64,000 nt of DNA from Oceanobacillus_B kapialis (GCF_042685265.1 NZ_JBHUMX010000013.1), one strand, 5' to 3'. Shown: positions 53,449 through 62,702, numbered from the stretch's first letter. Made by a program: numbers and translations. Notes: generated by a model not told the origin, from the letters alone.

Positions 53449-54537
53449 ATGCGGTTTATTCGTATACTTCTAGTACTTTTACTAGTCGCAATAGTTGGAT
53501 TCTATTTTATAGAACGAGCTGATAGTACTGCTGATACAAGTACAAAGAATATAAGTAATACAGTTATCAAGGAAAGAGATAGTTTGCTAAAGTCGAAGGT
53601 TGTACCTAAGCGCCCAGTTATAACGGATGGTGGAGAGATCTTCCAATGGATAGGAAAGAATCCTGAAGTTTTGATAGAACAGTTAGGCGAACCTGTAAGA
53701 AAGGATAAAAGTGCTTATAATTATACATGGTGGGTTTACTCGAATCAGAAAGATCAATACTTGCAGTTTGGTGTAGCGGAAGATGAAATTATTACGGTGT
53801 ATGGTATAGGAGAAGCGTTAGATATTAAACCAATTAAAATAGGGCAATCCCGTCAAGAAGTGAAGCAAGCTATATCCAAGCTTCAAAATGACTTTGATTA
53901 TTCCGAGGAGGTTTCCTACACGGAAGGGATCTCTTCTTACTCCTTTCAATTGAAGGAGGAAGATGTAACGAAGCGGCCTCTTATAAAGCTAGCAGATGAT
54001 GTTTTTCTTCAAGCCTACTTTGATACATTTACAGATCGATTATCATCAGTCCGATTGCTTACTGGTGATGTCTTATTACAGCATCGTCCATATGCTATTG
54101 AATACCGTGGTGATTTGCCAACAGAATCTTCTTTTTCTAGGGAAGAATGGGAAGAGATCGAAACTGGCATGGAAAAGCAAATTTATGATATTACAAATAT
54201 AATTCGGACAATTCATAATAATCCAAAACTAAAAGTAGAAGAGAATGTTTCTACTGTCGCATTCACTCATAGCAAAGATATGGCAGAGAACAATTATTTT
54301 TCTCATTATAGTCAGGACGGGTCTGGACTTAAAGAACGATTAGCTGTTGAATCGGTGTATTATACCGCAGCTGGTGAAAATATAGCAGCGCAATATCCTG
54401 ACGCTCCCTCGGCGATGGAAGGGTGGTTAAATAGTGAAGGGCATAGAGAAGCACTATTAAACGATGATTATACTCATATTGGAATAGGGGTCTATCAATT
54501 TTACTATACACAGAACTTTTTGGAACGCCCTGAATAA
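53449..54537 (+). CDS. ylbC: CAP-domain exported protein YlbC
   Basis: A 362-aa protein with an N-terminal signal or anchor (FIRILLVLLLVAIVGFYFI), a CAP-associated N-terminal domain (about 60-220) and a C-terminal CAP/SCP-like domain (about 240-355). The CAP core is visible: FTHSKDMAENNYFSHYSQDG, ENIAAQYPDAPSAMEGWLNS and EGHREALLNDDYTHIGIG. This matches B. subtilis YlbC. Its job is unknown; it is outside the cell. The B. subtilis neighbour ylbB (CBS protein) is absent. Confidence 0.9.
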   Translation: MRFIRILLVLLLVAIVGFYFIERADSTADTSTKNISNTVIKERDSLLKSKVVPKRPVITDGGEIFQWIGKNPEVLIEQLGEPVRKDKSAYNYTWWVYSNQKDQYLQFGVAEDEIITVYGIGEALDIKPIKIGQSRQEVKQAISKLQNDFDYSEEVSYTEGISSYSFQLKEEDVTKRPLIKLADDVFLQAYFDTFTDRLSSVRLLTGDVLLQHRPYAIEYRGDLPTESSFSREEWEEIETGMEKQIYDITNIIRTIHNNPKLKVEENVSTVAFTHSKDMAENNYFSHYSQDGSGLKERLAVESVYYTAAGENIAAQYPDAPSAMEGWLNSEGHREALLNDDYTHIGIGVYQFYYTQNFLERPE

Positions 54538-54538
54538 T

Positions 54539-54562
54539 ACACCCTTTACGGGGTGTTTTTTC
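54539..54562 (+). terminator. Terminator after ylbC
   Basis: ACACCC-TTTAC-GGGGTGT followed by a T-run. Confidence 0.85.
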
Positions 54563-54644
54563 TTAGTTGCTATTTCCCTTTCACAGTATTACTTCGCCAG
54601 CATAAATTATAGTACAAATGACTATATAGCTGGAGGTGAATAAA

Positions 54645-55064
54645 GTGAGCGATAAGCTGCATCCCTCTGTGGTTGAATTCAAGGCGTTTATTAATAAGCA
54701 TCCAGCATTAATTAGGAATATTAGAAAGAACGGGAGATCCTGGCAGGAATATTATGAGCAATGGGCATTACTTGGCGAAGAAGATCCAATATGGCTGGAA
54801 TATAAAGAAAAGGAAGAAGGTTCCGATACAAAAGAGCAGCAATCAGAAAAGCAGGATGAGAATGGTACATCTGAAAAGAATAAAGAATTATTTGCTAATT
54901 TAATAAAAATGACAGAGAATATGGATTTAAATAAAGTACAAAAACAGATTAATTCCTTTAATAATACCATTTCAATTATCCAAGAATTAATAGGTCAATT
55001 CCAACAGACAGACACGACATCTAAACCAACAGAAAAAAATGGATTTGGTTGGTTTAAGGATTAA
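54645..55064 (+). CDS. ylbD: YlbD family spore coat protein
   Basis: A 139-aa charged helical protein: LHPSVVEFKAFINKHPALIR, NGRSWQEYYEQWALLGEEDP, then a Glu/Lys/Gln-rich linker and a helix ending in NGFGWFKD. This is the YlbD (YlbD_coat) family, a putative coat protein. The GTG at 54645 has GGAGG 8 bases upstream; the in-frame GTG at 54636 overlaps that RBS. ylbE follows after 10 bases. Confidence 0.88.
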   Translation: MSDKLHPSVVEFKAFINKHPALIRNIRKNGRSWQEYYEQWALLGEEDPIWLEYKEKEEGSDTKEQQSEKQDENGTSEKNKELFANLIKMTENMDLNKVQKQINSFNNTISIIQELIGQFQQTDTTSKPTEKNGFGWFKD

Positions 55065-55074
55065 GGAGGAACAA

Positions 55075-55308
55075 ATGGATAAATCATGTCTCTTATATTT
55101 TGAAGAAAACCCCCAAATTGCACAATTTGTGAGATATAATCCCATTTGGTATAGGTATCTTTCCAGAGAACCTTCTCGAATAAATGAACTGCCAAAGGAA
55201 GCAAAAGTATTCTATGGAAAAACCATTCCACAGAGGGTGGAGAAATTTAGCAATCAGATGCAAATGGTAGGAATGATGTTACAATTTGCAGGGGCTATGA
55301 AAGATTAA
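55075..55308 (+). CDS. ylbE: YlbE-like protein
   Basis: A 77-aa protein: LYFEENPQIAQFVRYNPIWY, RYLSREPSRI and YGKTIPQRVEKFSNQMQMVG, matching the YlbE-like family always found with ylbD. The function is unknown. The ATG at 55075 has AAGGAGG before it; the longer frame overlaps ylbD. Confidence 0.88.
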   Translation: MDKSCLLYFEENPQIAQFVRYNPIWYRYLSREPSRINELPKEAKVFYGKTIPQRVEKFSNQMQMVGMMLQFAGAMKD

Positions 55309-55361
55309 TTTATTTTCAGATAGCCAATATAGTGGTAGAATAGAGGTGGAGGTGCATAGGC

Positions 55362-55799
55362 ATGATTGCTACTTTAGAATATGTCGATATTCTAGACCGA
55401 TCAGAGTTGTTAGGTAAAATGGTATTAGATTCCGATGTTATGGAAGCCTACAATAATTCTCTGCAGAATTTAAATGAAGATAAGGACGCACAAAGGCTAA
55501 TTAGAGCTTTTAAAGATATAAAAGTACATTATGAAGATGTTCAGAGGTTTGGGAGGTATCATCCGGATTATAATGATATCATGAAACAGGTACGTGCTGT
55601 AAAACGAGAGATGGACATGAATGAAAAGGTTGCAACATTTAAAATAGCAGAGCGTAATCTTCAGAAATTGTTAGATGAAATTAGCGGACATGTTGCACAA
55701 AGTGTGAGTGAGCAAATAAAAGCTCCAAAAGACGGCGCTGCTTTAACAGACAGCGGCTGCGGTTGCGGAAGTGGTGGCGGTTGCGGTTGTGCATCCTAA
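55362..55799 (+). CDS. ricF: RicF (YlbF), Y-complex subunit
   Basis: A 145-aa protein of the YlbF/YmcA family (DUF964): LGKMVLDSDVMEAYNNSLQN, AQRLIRAFKDIKVHYEDVQRF, YHPDYNDIMKQVRAVKREMDM. The C-terminus is a Gly/Cys tail with four Cys (GCGCGSGGGCGC) that in the family helps bind a 4Fe-4S cluster with RicA and RicT. The complex assists RNase Y in mRNA maturation and affects sporulation, competence and biofilms. GGAGG is 8 bases before the ATG. Confidence 0.93.
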   Translation: MIATLEYVDILDRSELLGKMVLDSDVMEAYNNSLQNLNEDKDAQRLIRAFKDIKVHYEDVQRFGRYHPDYNDIMKQVRAVKREMDMNEKVATFKIAERNLQKLLDEISGHVAQSVSEQIKAPKDGAALTDSGCGCGSGGGCGCAS

Positions 55800-55838
55800 T
55801 CGTTCTTTAGAAAAATACAATGATGGTGAGGAATTGTT

Positions 55839-56114
55839 ATGCGTACGATGCGCCAGGGGTTAATCGTCTGGTTTCAGCACATGAAAAATTTAAAGCATAT
55901 TAAGCGGCATGGGCATTTTCTGTATGCATCAAAGCGCTTAAAATATGCTGTGCTTTATGTTAACCAAGAAGAATTGGAAAAAATAGAGCATAAACTAATG
56001 AAGTTATCCTATGTTTCAAGGGTAGAAAGGTCTTATAAGCCTTTTGTCGAAACAAATTTTGAGAATGCGAAACCAGACAAAGCAAAACAGTATGATTATA
56101 AAATGGGAATTTAA
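55839..56114 (+). CDS. ylbG: UPF0298/DUF2129 protein YlbG
   Basis: A 91-aa protein: MRTMRQGLIVWFQHMKNLKH, RHGHFLYASKRLKYAVLYVN and KLSYVSRVERSYKPFVETNFE, typical of YlbG. The function is unknown. It follows ricF as in B. subtilis and is closed by a terminator. Confidence 0.92.
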   Translation: MRTMRQGLIVWFQHMKNLKHIKRHGHFLYASKRLKYAVLYVNQEELEKIEHKLMKLSYVSRVERSYKPFVETNFENAKPDKAKQYDYKMGI

Positions 56115-56137
56115 TGACCATTGGCTATAACAGACTT

Positions 56138-56177
56138 GCTGAATAACATCTATTACAAGGTTATTCAGCTTTTTTTG
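56138..56177 (+). terminator. Terminator after ylbG
   Basis: GCTGAATAAC pairs with GTTATTCAGC, followed by seven T. Confidence 0.9.
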
Positions 56178-56384
56178 TTATCAAGCCAACCTTTTGCCTC
56201 GTGGAAGAGAATAAAAGCGTAAGAGCCTTTATAAGGAACAAAAGAGTCCCGTCATATGGCAACGTTGAATTTAGTCGGACACTTTTCATTGTAAGCTTGT
56301 CAAAAAGTGATTTCGTGAAGAGGTGGATTTATCTATTTTTTAGTTATTTAATGGCCCTTAGCAATAACCATTAATAATTTCCTA

Positions 56385-56509
56385 CAAAAAAAACCTGCAG
56401 ACAATTGTCTGCAGGTCCCTTTGTTGTTTCCATTTGGAAAACAAAAAGGCAAAGGGAGAGGAGAAACCGGAGGAGAACTTATGGGGAAGTGTAAGTCTTC
56501 TCCGTTTTT
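56385..56509 (+). ncRNA. csfG: CsfG sRNA / ylbH-leader-like RNA
   Basis: In the ylbG-rsmD gap there are two strong structures: the perfect palindrome ACCTGCAGACAATTGTCTGCAGGT (56393-56416) and the hairpin GGAGGAGAACTT-loop-AAGTCTTCTCC (56469-56503) with the purine-rich loop ATGGGGAAGTGT, followed by GTTTTTG. This place in B. subtilis holds the ylbH leader motif, equated with CsfG, a sporulation sRNA made in the forespore. I recognise it by location, hairpins and the G-rich loop, not by a covariance search. The upstream part 56178-56384 shows no ORF. The minus strand also reads TTTTTTTT after the first hairpin. Confidence 0.6.
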
Positions 56510-56675
56510 GAAACAACCAAACTAACCATTAGCTGTCTCAATATGCTATTATGGACAAGTACCGAAAATATATACATGAACATACAGGTTTTTATTTTTC
56601 ACATATGTTCTGTTTTCCTACTTCATACTATATGGTAGGATTGATTTTTAGAACTGCTGGACTGAGGTGAAAAAG

Positions 56676-57230
56676 TTGCGCGTAATAGCAGGTATACATA
56701 AAGGAAGACAATTAAAAGCTGTTCCAGGGAAATCTACCAGACCGACAACAGATAAGGTAAAAGAAGCCATCTTTCAAAGGATGGGCCCTTTTTTTGACGG
56801 TGGTACTTTCCTTGATTTATTTTCCGGAAGTGGTTCGCTGGGCATAGAGGCATTAAGCAGGGGAATGGAGTTTGGAATATTTGTTGACAAACATCCGAAG
56901 GCAGTACAGATAATTAATGAAAATTTACGTCTGTTGAAATTAGAGAATAATGCTGAGGTATATAGAGCAGAGGCTACACGTGCTCTCCAGGCAACTGCGA
57001 AAAGAAACTTGAAATTTGACCTATTATTGCTTGACCCTCCATATGGTAAAGTGGATTATGGGAAAATATTAAGAGAATGTGTAGAGCTAGATATTTTAAA
57101 TCAGTCTGCTATTATTTATTGTGAGCATGAACCAGCAGAAGATATTGCCTATGACCCACGCGATTTTACGCTTTTAAAGGAAGAAAATTATGGTGGGGCA
57201 ATAAGTATTACAATTTTGCAAAAGAACTAG
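56676..57230 (+). CDS. rsmD: 16S rRNA (guanine966-N2)-methyltransferase
   Basis: A 184-aa Rossmann-type RNA methyltransferase (B. subtilis YlbH). It begins MRVIAGIHKGRQLKAVPGKS, followed by TRPTTDKVKEAIFQRM, the AdoMet motif FLDLFSGSGSLGIEALSRG and the catalytic LLLLDPPYGK. The TTG at 56676 gives the usual family start with GAGGTG 6 bases before; GTG 56667 would overlap that RBS. coaD follows after 16 bases. Confidence 0.93.
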   Translation: MRVIAGIHKGRQLKAVPGKSTRPTTDKVKEAIFQRMGPFFDGGTFLDLFSGSGSLGIEALSRGMEFGIFVDKHPKAVQIINENLRLLKLENNAEVYRAEATRALQATAKRNLKFDLLLLDPPYGKVDYGKILRECVELDILNQSAIIYCEHEPAEDIAYDPRDFTLLKEENYGGAISITILQKN

Positions 57231-57246
57231 AAGGGAGTAACTGACG

Positions 57247-57726
57247 TTGACCAGATTGGCCGTTTGTCCAGGGAGTTTTGACCCCTTAACGTATGGACAC
57301 CTAGATATTATACAAAGAGCTGCAAAGGTGTTTGATCACATTATTGTAGCAGTATTTAATAATCAATCAAAAGCTCCATTGTTTAGCGTAGAGGAAAGAA
57401 TAAAGTTAATAGAGAAGTCTACCGCTCACATTCCAAATGTAACTGTAGATCATTCTCATGGACTGCTTATGGATTATGCAAGGGAAAAAAATGCCCAGGC
57501 AGTAGTACGAGGACTTCGAGCGGTTAGTGATTTTGAATATGAAATGCAAATAACATCCATGAACCGAAAGCTCGTGGAGGACATTGAAACATTTTTTATT
57601 ATGACAAATAATCAATATTCCTTTCTAAGCTCAAGTATTGTAAAGGAAGTTGCAAAGTATAAAGCGAACGTATCGGACCTTGTACCAAAGCCGGTCGAGG
57701 AAGCGCTTAATAAAAAATTCCATTAA
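57247..57726 (+). CDS. coaD: Phosphopantetheine adenylyltransferase
   Basis: A 159-aa nucleotidyltransferase for the penultimate step of coenzyme A synthesis. The phosphate-binding motif CPGSFDPLTYGHLDII (7-22) with TYGH, the VVRGLRAVSDFEYEMQ region and the NNQYSFLSSSIVKEVA motif are intact. It starts with TTG; AAGGGAG lies 10 bases upstream. It pairs with rsmD, as in most Firmicutes. Confidence 0.95.
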   Translation: MTRLAVCPGSFDPLTYGHLDIIQRAAKVFDHIIVAVFNNQSKAPLFSVEERIKLIEKSTAHIPNVTVDHSHGLLMDYAREKNAQAVVRGLRAVSDFEYEMQITSMNRKLVEDIETFFIMTNNQYSFLSSSIVKEVAKYKANVSDLVPKPVEEALNKKFH

Positions 57727-57756
57727 TAACGTGTGAGAAGATTATAGGCTTATAGG

Positions 57757-57791
57757 AAAAGATGATACCTCTAGAGATATCATCTTTTTCT
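57757..57791. terminator. Bidirectional terminator between coaD and ylbJ
   Basis: AAAAGATGATA pairs with TATCATCTTTT around a CTCTAGAG centre. Confidence 0.88.
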
Positions 57792-57807
57792 ATATAAGTG
57801 TCCCTTT

Positions 57808-59025
57808 CTATGTCGACCTTTTTCTCAATCTTCGGTATAGCAGGAAGACGGTTAATCCAAGGAAAAAGATTGTAATAGGCGGCCCTAAGCGTTCCATAGC
57901 AGTTAAAGAAGAAATCCAGACATCTGAGCCAACTTGGTTAAAAACGGGAATATCGTTAAGTTCAAAAGTTTGTTTGTTTAAATATAGCGGGATATAAAGG
58001 ATAACTGTTAAGATACTTGCGAGGGTCCCATGTAAAAAACGTGCTAAAAAATATGGCTTGAACCTTATGTCGGTAGCTGATAGAATGCTTGCAACCTGTG
58101 CTTGTACGGAGAGACCATTGAATCCCATGATAAAGCTTACTAGCACAGCTTGAGGGAGTACGCTATCCGTTACTTTTTGGGAAATCATTTGAGCTCCAAT
58201 AGTGATTTCAAATAGTCCTGAAAACAACGGTAAAGCCATATCGACTGGTATAGAAACAGCTGATAAAATGAATTGAAAAAAGATAGCAATTACTGGAGAA
58301 ACGCCAATTAAAAAGAATAATTTAGTTAGCACCGAAAAAAGGATAATGAATCCACCCACCAATACGAGTGTCTTAATAGAGTTTATAACGGCATCCCCTA
58401 AAATTTGCCCTAAGGCTCGTTCATCATTCATTCGCATTTCATGCATCTCTTGGAAAGCTCTTTTGATGGAAAATGCCTTCTCTTTTTTACGTGTAAAGGA
58501 TTTATTTTCTTCTGCTCTGCCGTAAAATCTCATACAAAGCCCTACAAGCGCATTGCTACCGTAATGACAAACTGCAAGCAATACACCGAGTTTGGCATCA
58601 TGAAAAAATCCAATGGAGACCGCGCCAATAATAAAGAGTGGGCTGGAAGCATTTGTGAACGAAACCAGACGTTCTGCTTCTATTCTTGTAATTTGTTTTT
58701 CCTCACGTAATCGAACCGCAATCTTAGCCCCTGTTGGATAACCACTTGCCATTCCCATTACCCACCCAAAGCTACCTACACCTGGTACATTGAATAATGG
58801 TCGCATAATAGGCTCGAACAGAACCCCGATAAATCGGACGACTCCGAAACCAATCAGTAGTTCCGATGTAATAAAAAAGGGAAGCAAAGAAGGGAAGACG
58901 ACCTCCCACCATATGTTTAGCCCTCGTATACTTGCTTCAAAGGAATCGTCGGGGAACGCTATAAGCGAGAATGCAACAAAAGCTGTTAAGCTGGCTAAAA
59001 GGATGGTTTTTAGTTGTTGTTTCAA
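57808..59025 (-). CDS. ylbJ: Sporulation integral membrane protein YlbJ
   Basis: A 405-aa polytopic protein with about nine helices of the YlbJ family. Family marks: LNIWWEVVFPSLLPFFITSELLI (in two parts), GFGVVRFIGVLFEPIMRPLF, GVGSFGWVMGMASGYPTGAK and GFNGLSVQAQVASIL. YlbJ is a mother-cell sigma-E regulated protein needed for sporulation in B. subtilis. It is transcribed opposite to its neighbours. ylbK (patatin-like) of B. subtilis is not present. Confidence 0.92.
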   Translation of the reverse strand: MKQQLKTILLASLTAFVAFSLIAFPDDSFEASIRGLNIWWEVVFPSLLPFFITSELLIGFGVVRFIGVLFEPIMRPLFNVPGVGSFGWVMGMASGYPTGAKIAVRLREEKQITRIEAERLVSFTNASSPLFIIGAVSIGFFHDAKLGVLLAVCHYGSNALVGLCMRFYGRAEENKSFTRKKEKAFSIKRAFQEMHEMRMNDERALGQILGDAVINSIKTLVLVGGFIILFSVLTKLFFLIGVSPVIAIFFQFILSAVSIPVDMALPLFSGLFEITIGAQMISQKVTDSVLPQAVLVSFIMGFNGLSVQAQVASILSATDIRFKPYFLARFLHGTLASILTVILYIPLYLNKQTFELNDIPVFNQVGSDVWISSLTAMERLGPPITIFFLGLTVFLLYRRLRKRST

Positions 59026-59307
59026 TAGAGAGAGCCTCCTATATGTGATAAACCTTGCTCTGTACTTCTCATTCTGATAGTAGTAGAATAATGCTAGCCT
59101 GTTTTTTTATTAATAGCTAGGTATCTAGGTTTGAGCGTACCACTTGTTTAAAAGCGTCACTATTTCGTACAAGCCTATATCAATATACGCACATACATAG
59201 GCGTTTTATGCCATACACTTTTTGTATATTGTTTTAAAGAAGGATGGGGTTTTGACTTTTTATCTTGGATGATCTTTTAGGGAAAGTGTGGAACCGGAAG
59301 GGGATTT

Positions 59308-60333
59308 ATGATGAAATTTACGAAAAAGCAATTTGTTTCTTTAATTATTGTATTAGGTCTAGCGTATTTTTTAGCTGCCTTTCAATTACCTTATTATATT
59401 TATAAGCCTGGTGGAGCAGATGCCTTAAATCCAATTGTTTCAGTTGAAGATGGCTATCAAAGTCAGGGAGATATGCATCTTGTGACAGTCAGTGGGGGAC
59501 AAGCTACACCAATTCAGTATGTCTGGGCTAAGCTTCTTCCGCACCATGAAATTCTCCCAATAGAAGAAGTTAGACCTGAGGGAATTACCGATGATGAGTA
59601 TATGCATGCACAGTTGCAAATGATGGAGAATTCCCAGGAAGCTTCCACAGTAGTCGCATATGAGGCTGCACAGGAAGATATAACAATAGATTTTAACGGT
59701 GTATATGTTGTCTCCGTAGTAGATGGAATGCCTGCAGACGGCAAGTTAGAAATGGGGGACAGGATTATAGGAATTGATGACACAGAGGTTAAGGAAGCAG
59801 ATGACCTAATTAATTACGTGGAAAGTAAAAAAGCAAATGACACCATTGAAGTAGAATTCATTCGAAAAGACGAGAGAAAAGTTGAGGAAATCCAACTCCA
59901 AGCATTTGAGGATGCTGAAAACAAAATTGGTATAGGGATCCAACTTGTAACAGACCGAAGTGTTTCTGTAGAACCTAAGATTGAATTTTCCAGTGGTAGT
60001 ATTGGTGGTCCCAGTGCCGGCCTTATGTTTTCATTGGAAATATACGATCAGCTCACAGAGCAAGATATAACAAAAGGACATGAAATAGCCGGAACAGGGG
60101 AGATCGATTACGACGGAAATGTTTATCGAATTGGTGGTATTGATAAAAAAGTAATTGCTGCAGATGAGGAAGGAGTAGATATTTTCTTTGCCCCGAATGA
60201 AGAGGGAAGAGAAGGATCTAATTACCAAGTAGCAGCAAGTACAGCCGAGGAGATTGATACAGACATGAAAATAGTTCCAGTTGATACATTTCAAGATGCC
60301 CTAGACTACCTTGAAACCATTGAGCCAAAATAA
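59308..60333 (+). CDS. ylbL: PDZ/Lon-type membrane protease (YlbL/SepM)
   Basis: A 341-aa protein with an N-terminal membrane anchor (QFVSLIIVLGLAYFLAAF), a PDZ domain (about 115-200; VVSVVDGMPADGKLEMGDRI, GIDDTEVKEADDLINYV) and a C-terminal Lon-type S16 protease domain. The catalytic Ser236 (GGPSAGLMFSLE) and Lys281 (RIGGIDKKVIAA) are present. It cleaves extracytoplasmic substrates; relatives include SepM of streptococci. It starts at ATG after GGAAGGGG. Confidence 0.92.
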   Translation: MMKFTKKQFVSLIIVLGLAYFLAAFQLPYYIYKPGGADALNPIVSVEDGYQSQGDMHLVTVSGGQATPIQYVWAKLLPHHEILPIEEVRPEGITDDEYMHAQLQMMENSQEASTVVAYEAAQEDITIDFNGVYVVSVVDGMPADGKLEMGDRIIGIDDTEVKEADDLINYVESKKANDTIEVEFIRKDERKVEEIQLQAFEDAENKIGIGIQLVTDRSVSVEPKIEFSSGSIGGPSAGLMFSLEIYDQLTEQDITKGHEIAGTGEIDYDGNVYRIGGIDKKVIAADEEGVDIFFAPNEEGREGSNYQVAASTAEEIDTDMKIVPVDTFQDALDYLETIEPK

Positions 60334-60356
60334 TATCAAAGCGTCCCATGTATAGA

Positions 60357-60411
60357 AAAGCCGAAAGTCATTGACAGCATCTGCTAGCTGAATGACTTTC
60401 GGCTTTTTTTA
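60357..60411. terminator. Bidirectional terminator between ylbL and tmcAL
   Basis: AAAGCCGAAAGTCATT pairs perfectly with AATGACTTTCGGCTTT, then T-run. Confidence 0.92.
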
Positions 60412-60428
60412 AAAGAAAACTAAAAGGC

Positions 60429-61646
60429 TTATTCTCCAATTAGTATTGGTGGTGTTAATTCCTGTTTTCTCATTTTCTGCCTAGTGGTTAGGGGTAGTAC
60501 ACTGTAATATGCATTGCTTGCTCTTTCTTCTAATTGCAAAAGTGGATCCGGTTGACGTGATAGCTTGGAGATTAGAGGGACATCAAGCTGCTTTTTAACC
60601 TTATTTAAATAAGCTTGGCCGTTGGATGTTAAACCAAGCAAACGAATATAAGGCACAGACTTTGTCATGCGTAATGGCTCAATATCCGTTTTTTTAATAT
60701 TTGCCAGAAGAAAAACAAATATCCGTTGCAATCTCGTCCATGTATATCGTTTTGTTTTGATTGCTTCTATCCACGCCATAAATGAAGTGGCATTTGGCGC
60801 TGTTTTTTTAATTCGGTATTCAAGCCCTTCCTCTACGCCATGTATGCTAGCAAGTTCACTCAAAGACATAGTCATCACCCTATATTGCAGTATGTTAAAG
60901 TAATTTTCCCATGTATGCCAAAGACCTGCTTCATTTCTATATTCAGTTAATTGCTCGCCTGTGATAGCCGGGATGGCTTTCGTTACTTGGGGGGTGAGCG
61001 ATCCATCCTGGTGAATTGCTTTTCGGATACTAGTGGCACTTGCGATAGAACCTGTAATCGCCTGGTCATGATATCCACTGCTTGTCCGCTTAATGGTTAA
61101 AGGTTTTATGTTTAGATGGTTAGAAAGAATCGTGCTTACATAACTATAACCAAGAATATTATTTGGTTTTGTTAGGTCAATATGGTGGTCGGAAAGGCCA
61201 ATATGTTCATAGGCAATTCGACTGGCCTCCGGGAACGAATAGCCCTTGTTCAAACTTTGTTTAAGAACAACCTGGAACGACTCTTCCTCATGTTGGACAT
61301 GATTATAGCTTTTGATGAAGTCAGATACGTTACCGGCTTCACTTCCGAAGCAAATGCTTGAAACACCGATTTCATTTAAGGTATGGACAGCTCCTTTTGC
61401 AAACAATTCACTGCTCTGGACAGCATAACCAAAGGGTAATTCTAACATAATATCAATCCCGGACAATAATGCTGCTTTTGTCCGTGAGAATTTGTCCATT
61501 ATAGCGGGTTCGCCTCGTTGCAAGAAATTACCACTCATTACGGCGATCATACAATCTGCATTAGAAGCTTTTTGTGCCTCGTGAATGTGGTAGACATGTC
61601 CATTATGGAAGGGATTATATTCTACAATTAAGCCACATGCTTGCAT
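60429..61646 (-). CDS. tmcAL: tRNA(Met) cytidine acetate ligase TmcAL (YlbM)
   Basis: A 405-aa nucleotidyltransferase-fold ligase that acetylates the wobble cytidine (C34) of elongator tRNA-Met using acetate and ATP. The N-terminus MQACGLIVEYNPFHNGHVYH contains the HxGH-like motif; SGNFLQRGEPAIMDKFSRTK and ICFGSEAGNV follow. Length and sequence match B. subtilis YlbM. ATG 61646 follows AGAGGTGG; upstream in-frame GTG 61655 lies within the RBS. Confidence 0.93.
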   Translation of the reverse strand: MQACGLIVEYNPFHNGHVYHIHEAQKASNADCMIAVMSGNFLQRGEPAIMDKFSRTKAALLSGIDIMLELPFGYAVQSSELFAKGAVHTLNEIGVSSICFGSEAGNVSDFIKSYNHVQHEEESFQVVLKQSLNKGYSFPEASRIAYEHIGLSDHHIDLTKPNNILGYSYVSTILSNHLNIKPLTIKRTSSGYHDQAITGSIASATSIRKAIHQDGSLTPQVTKAIPAITGEQLTEYRNEAGLWHTWENYFNILQYRVMTMSLSELASIHGVEEGLEYRIKKTAPNATSFMAWIEAIKTKRYTWTRLQRIFVFLLANIKKTDIEPLRMTKSVPYIRLLGLTSNGQAYLNKVKKQLDVPLISKLSRQPDPLLQLEERASNAYYSVLPLTTRQKMRKQELTPPILIGE

Positions 61647-61883
61647 CATAACCACCTCTATATGTAAGATGGTAATAATTGTAGCAAAAAAACCAGATTA
61701 CTGCACGATTATCTCTTTTTGAGAAGGGAATAATGTTAAGAAACTATGCTATATCCTTATAGAAGTTAGGTAGGTTAACTTTTCCCGAAAGAAGGTACCC
61801 TGCGACGAATTGTGTAAAGAAAATATATTGACAAAAGACTATTTTTCTTTTAAAATAACTCTTGTTGCCTAGAGGTGATTACA

Positions 61884-62405
61884 TTGAAATTAACATTGGC
61901 GCAAATTAGAAAAAGTGCTTATAGTGAACCTTTCGCTTTTGATGAAATGGTGGATGTTTCAGAGTTAGAAGTGATGAATAATGACATCAGGGAGATCCCT
62001 CCCGTGCATGTACAAGGGCAGTGCTTCTTACAAGGGGAACAAGTAATTGTTTCATTTAATATTAGCGGAAAGATGATTTTACCATGTGCACGTACACTAG
62101 TGGATGTCGATTATCCTTTTGAAATCAAAGTGGATGAGGTGTTCACCACATCCTCTTATTATGATGAAGAGGAAGAAATTCATCCAATTGACGGGGAGGT
62201 ACTTGACTTAACTCCCTATATAAAGGAGAATATTCTTTTAGAGGTTCCTTTTCGGGTTTTTGCTGAGGATACAAGTGGACAGGACGCTGCCCCTTCTAAA
62301 GGTGCAGGTTGGGAGCTTGTTTCTGAAAAACCGGCAGAAAAGACAATCGATCCACGTTTTAAAAAACTAGAATCATTATTTGAAGATAAAAAGGAAGACA
62401 AGTAA
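61884..62405 (+). CDS. ylbN: YceD/DUF177 family protein YlbN
   Basis: A 173-aa protein of the DUF177 family found upstream of rpmF in most bacteria: FDEMVDVSELEVMNNDIREI, SFNISGKMILPCARTLVDVD, YPFEIKVDEVF and GWELVSEKP, and the basic end DPRFKKLESLFEDKKEDK. Members are linked to 23S rRNA and ribosome maturation in other organisms. The TTG at 61884 has GAGGTG 7 bases upstream. rpmF follows after 48 bases. Confidence 0.9.
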   Translation: MKLTLAQIRKSAYSEPFAFDEMVDVSELEVMNNDIREIPPVHVQGQCFLQGEQVIVSFNISGKMILPCARTLVDVDYPFEIKVDEVFTTSSYYDEEEEIHPIDGEVLDLTPYIKENILLEVPFRVFAEDTSGQDAAPSKGAGWELVSEKPAEKTIDPRFKKLESLFEDKKEDK

Positions 62406-62453
62406 AGATTATTGTTTCTATGTTGTTTTCTTTTTGTGAAGGAGGTGTAAGTC

Positions 62454-62627
62454 ATGGCAGTACCTAAAAGAAGAACGTCTAAAAAAGTGAAAAACCAACG
62501 TCGTACTCATAAAAAATTACACGTACCTGGCATGGTAGAATGTTCAAATTGTGGAGAGTTAACAAAACCTCACCATGTTTGTAAAGCATGCGGGCAATAT
62601 GATGGGAAAGAAGTTGTAAGCAACTAA
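62454..62627 (+). CDS. rpmF: Ribosomal protein L32
   Basis: A 57-aa protein, MAVPKRRTSKKVKNQRRTHK..., with the zinc-ribbon pairs CSNC and CKAC (zinc-binding C+ form of L32). GGAGGTG precedes the ATG at good spacing. It is co-transcribed with ylbN. Its intact Cys motifs mean it needs Zn2+; a zinc-free L32 would be elsewhere. Confidence 0.96.
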   Translation: MAVPKRRTSKKVKNQRRTHKKLHVPGMVECSNCGELTKPHHVCKACGQYDGKEVVSN

Positions 62628-62644
62628 TCAAATAGTATGCGTAA

Positions 62645-62674
62645 AAGCAGGTCACAATTCGTGTCCTGTTTTTT
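62645..62674 (+). terminator. Terminator after rpmF
   Basis: AGGTCAC-AATTC-GTGTCCT (one mismatch) followed by GTTTTTTT. Confidence 0.8.
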
Positions 62675-62702
62675 TATTGCAGAAATTATAAAATGTGAGT
62701 GT

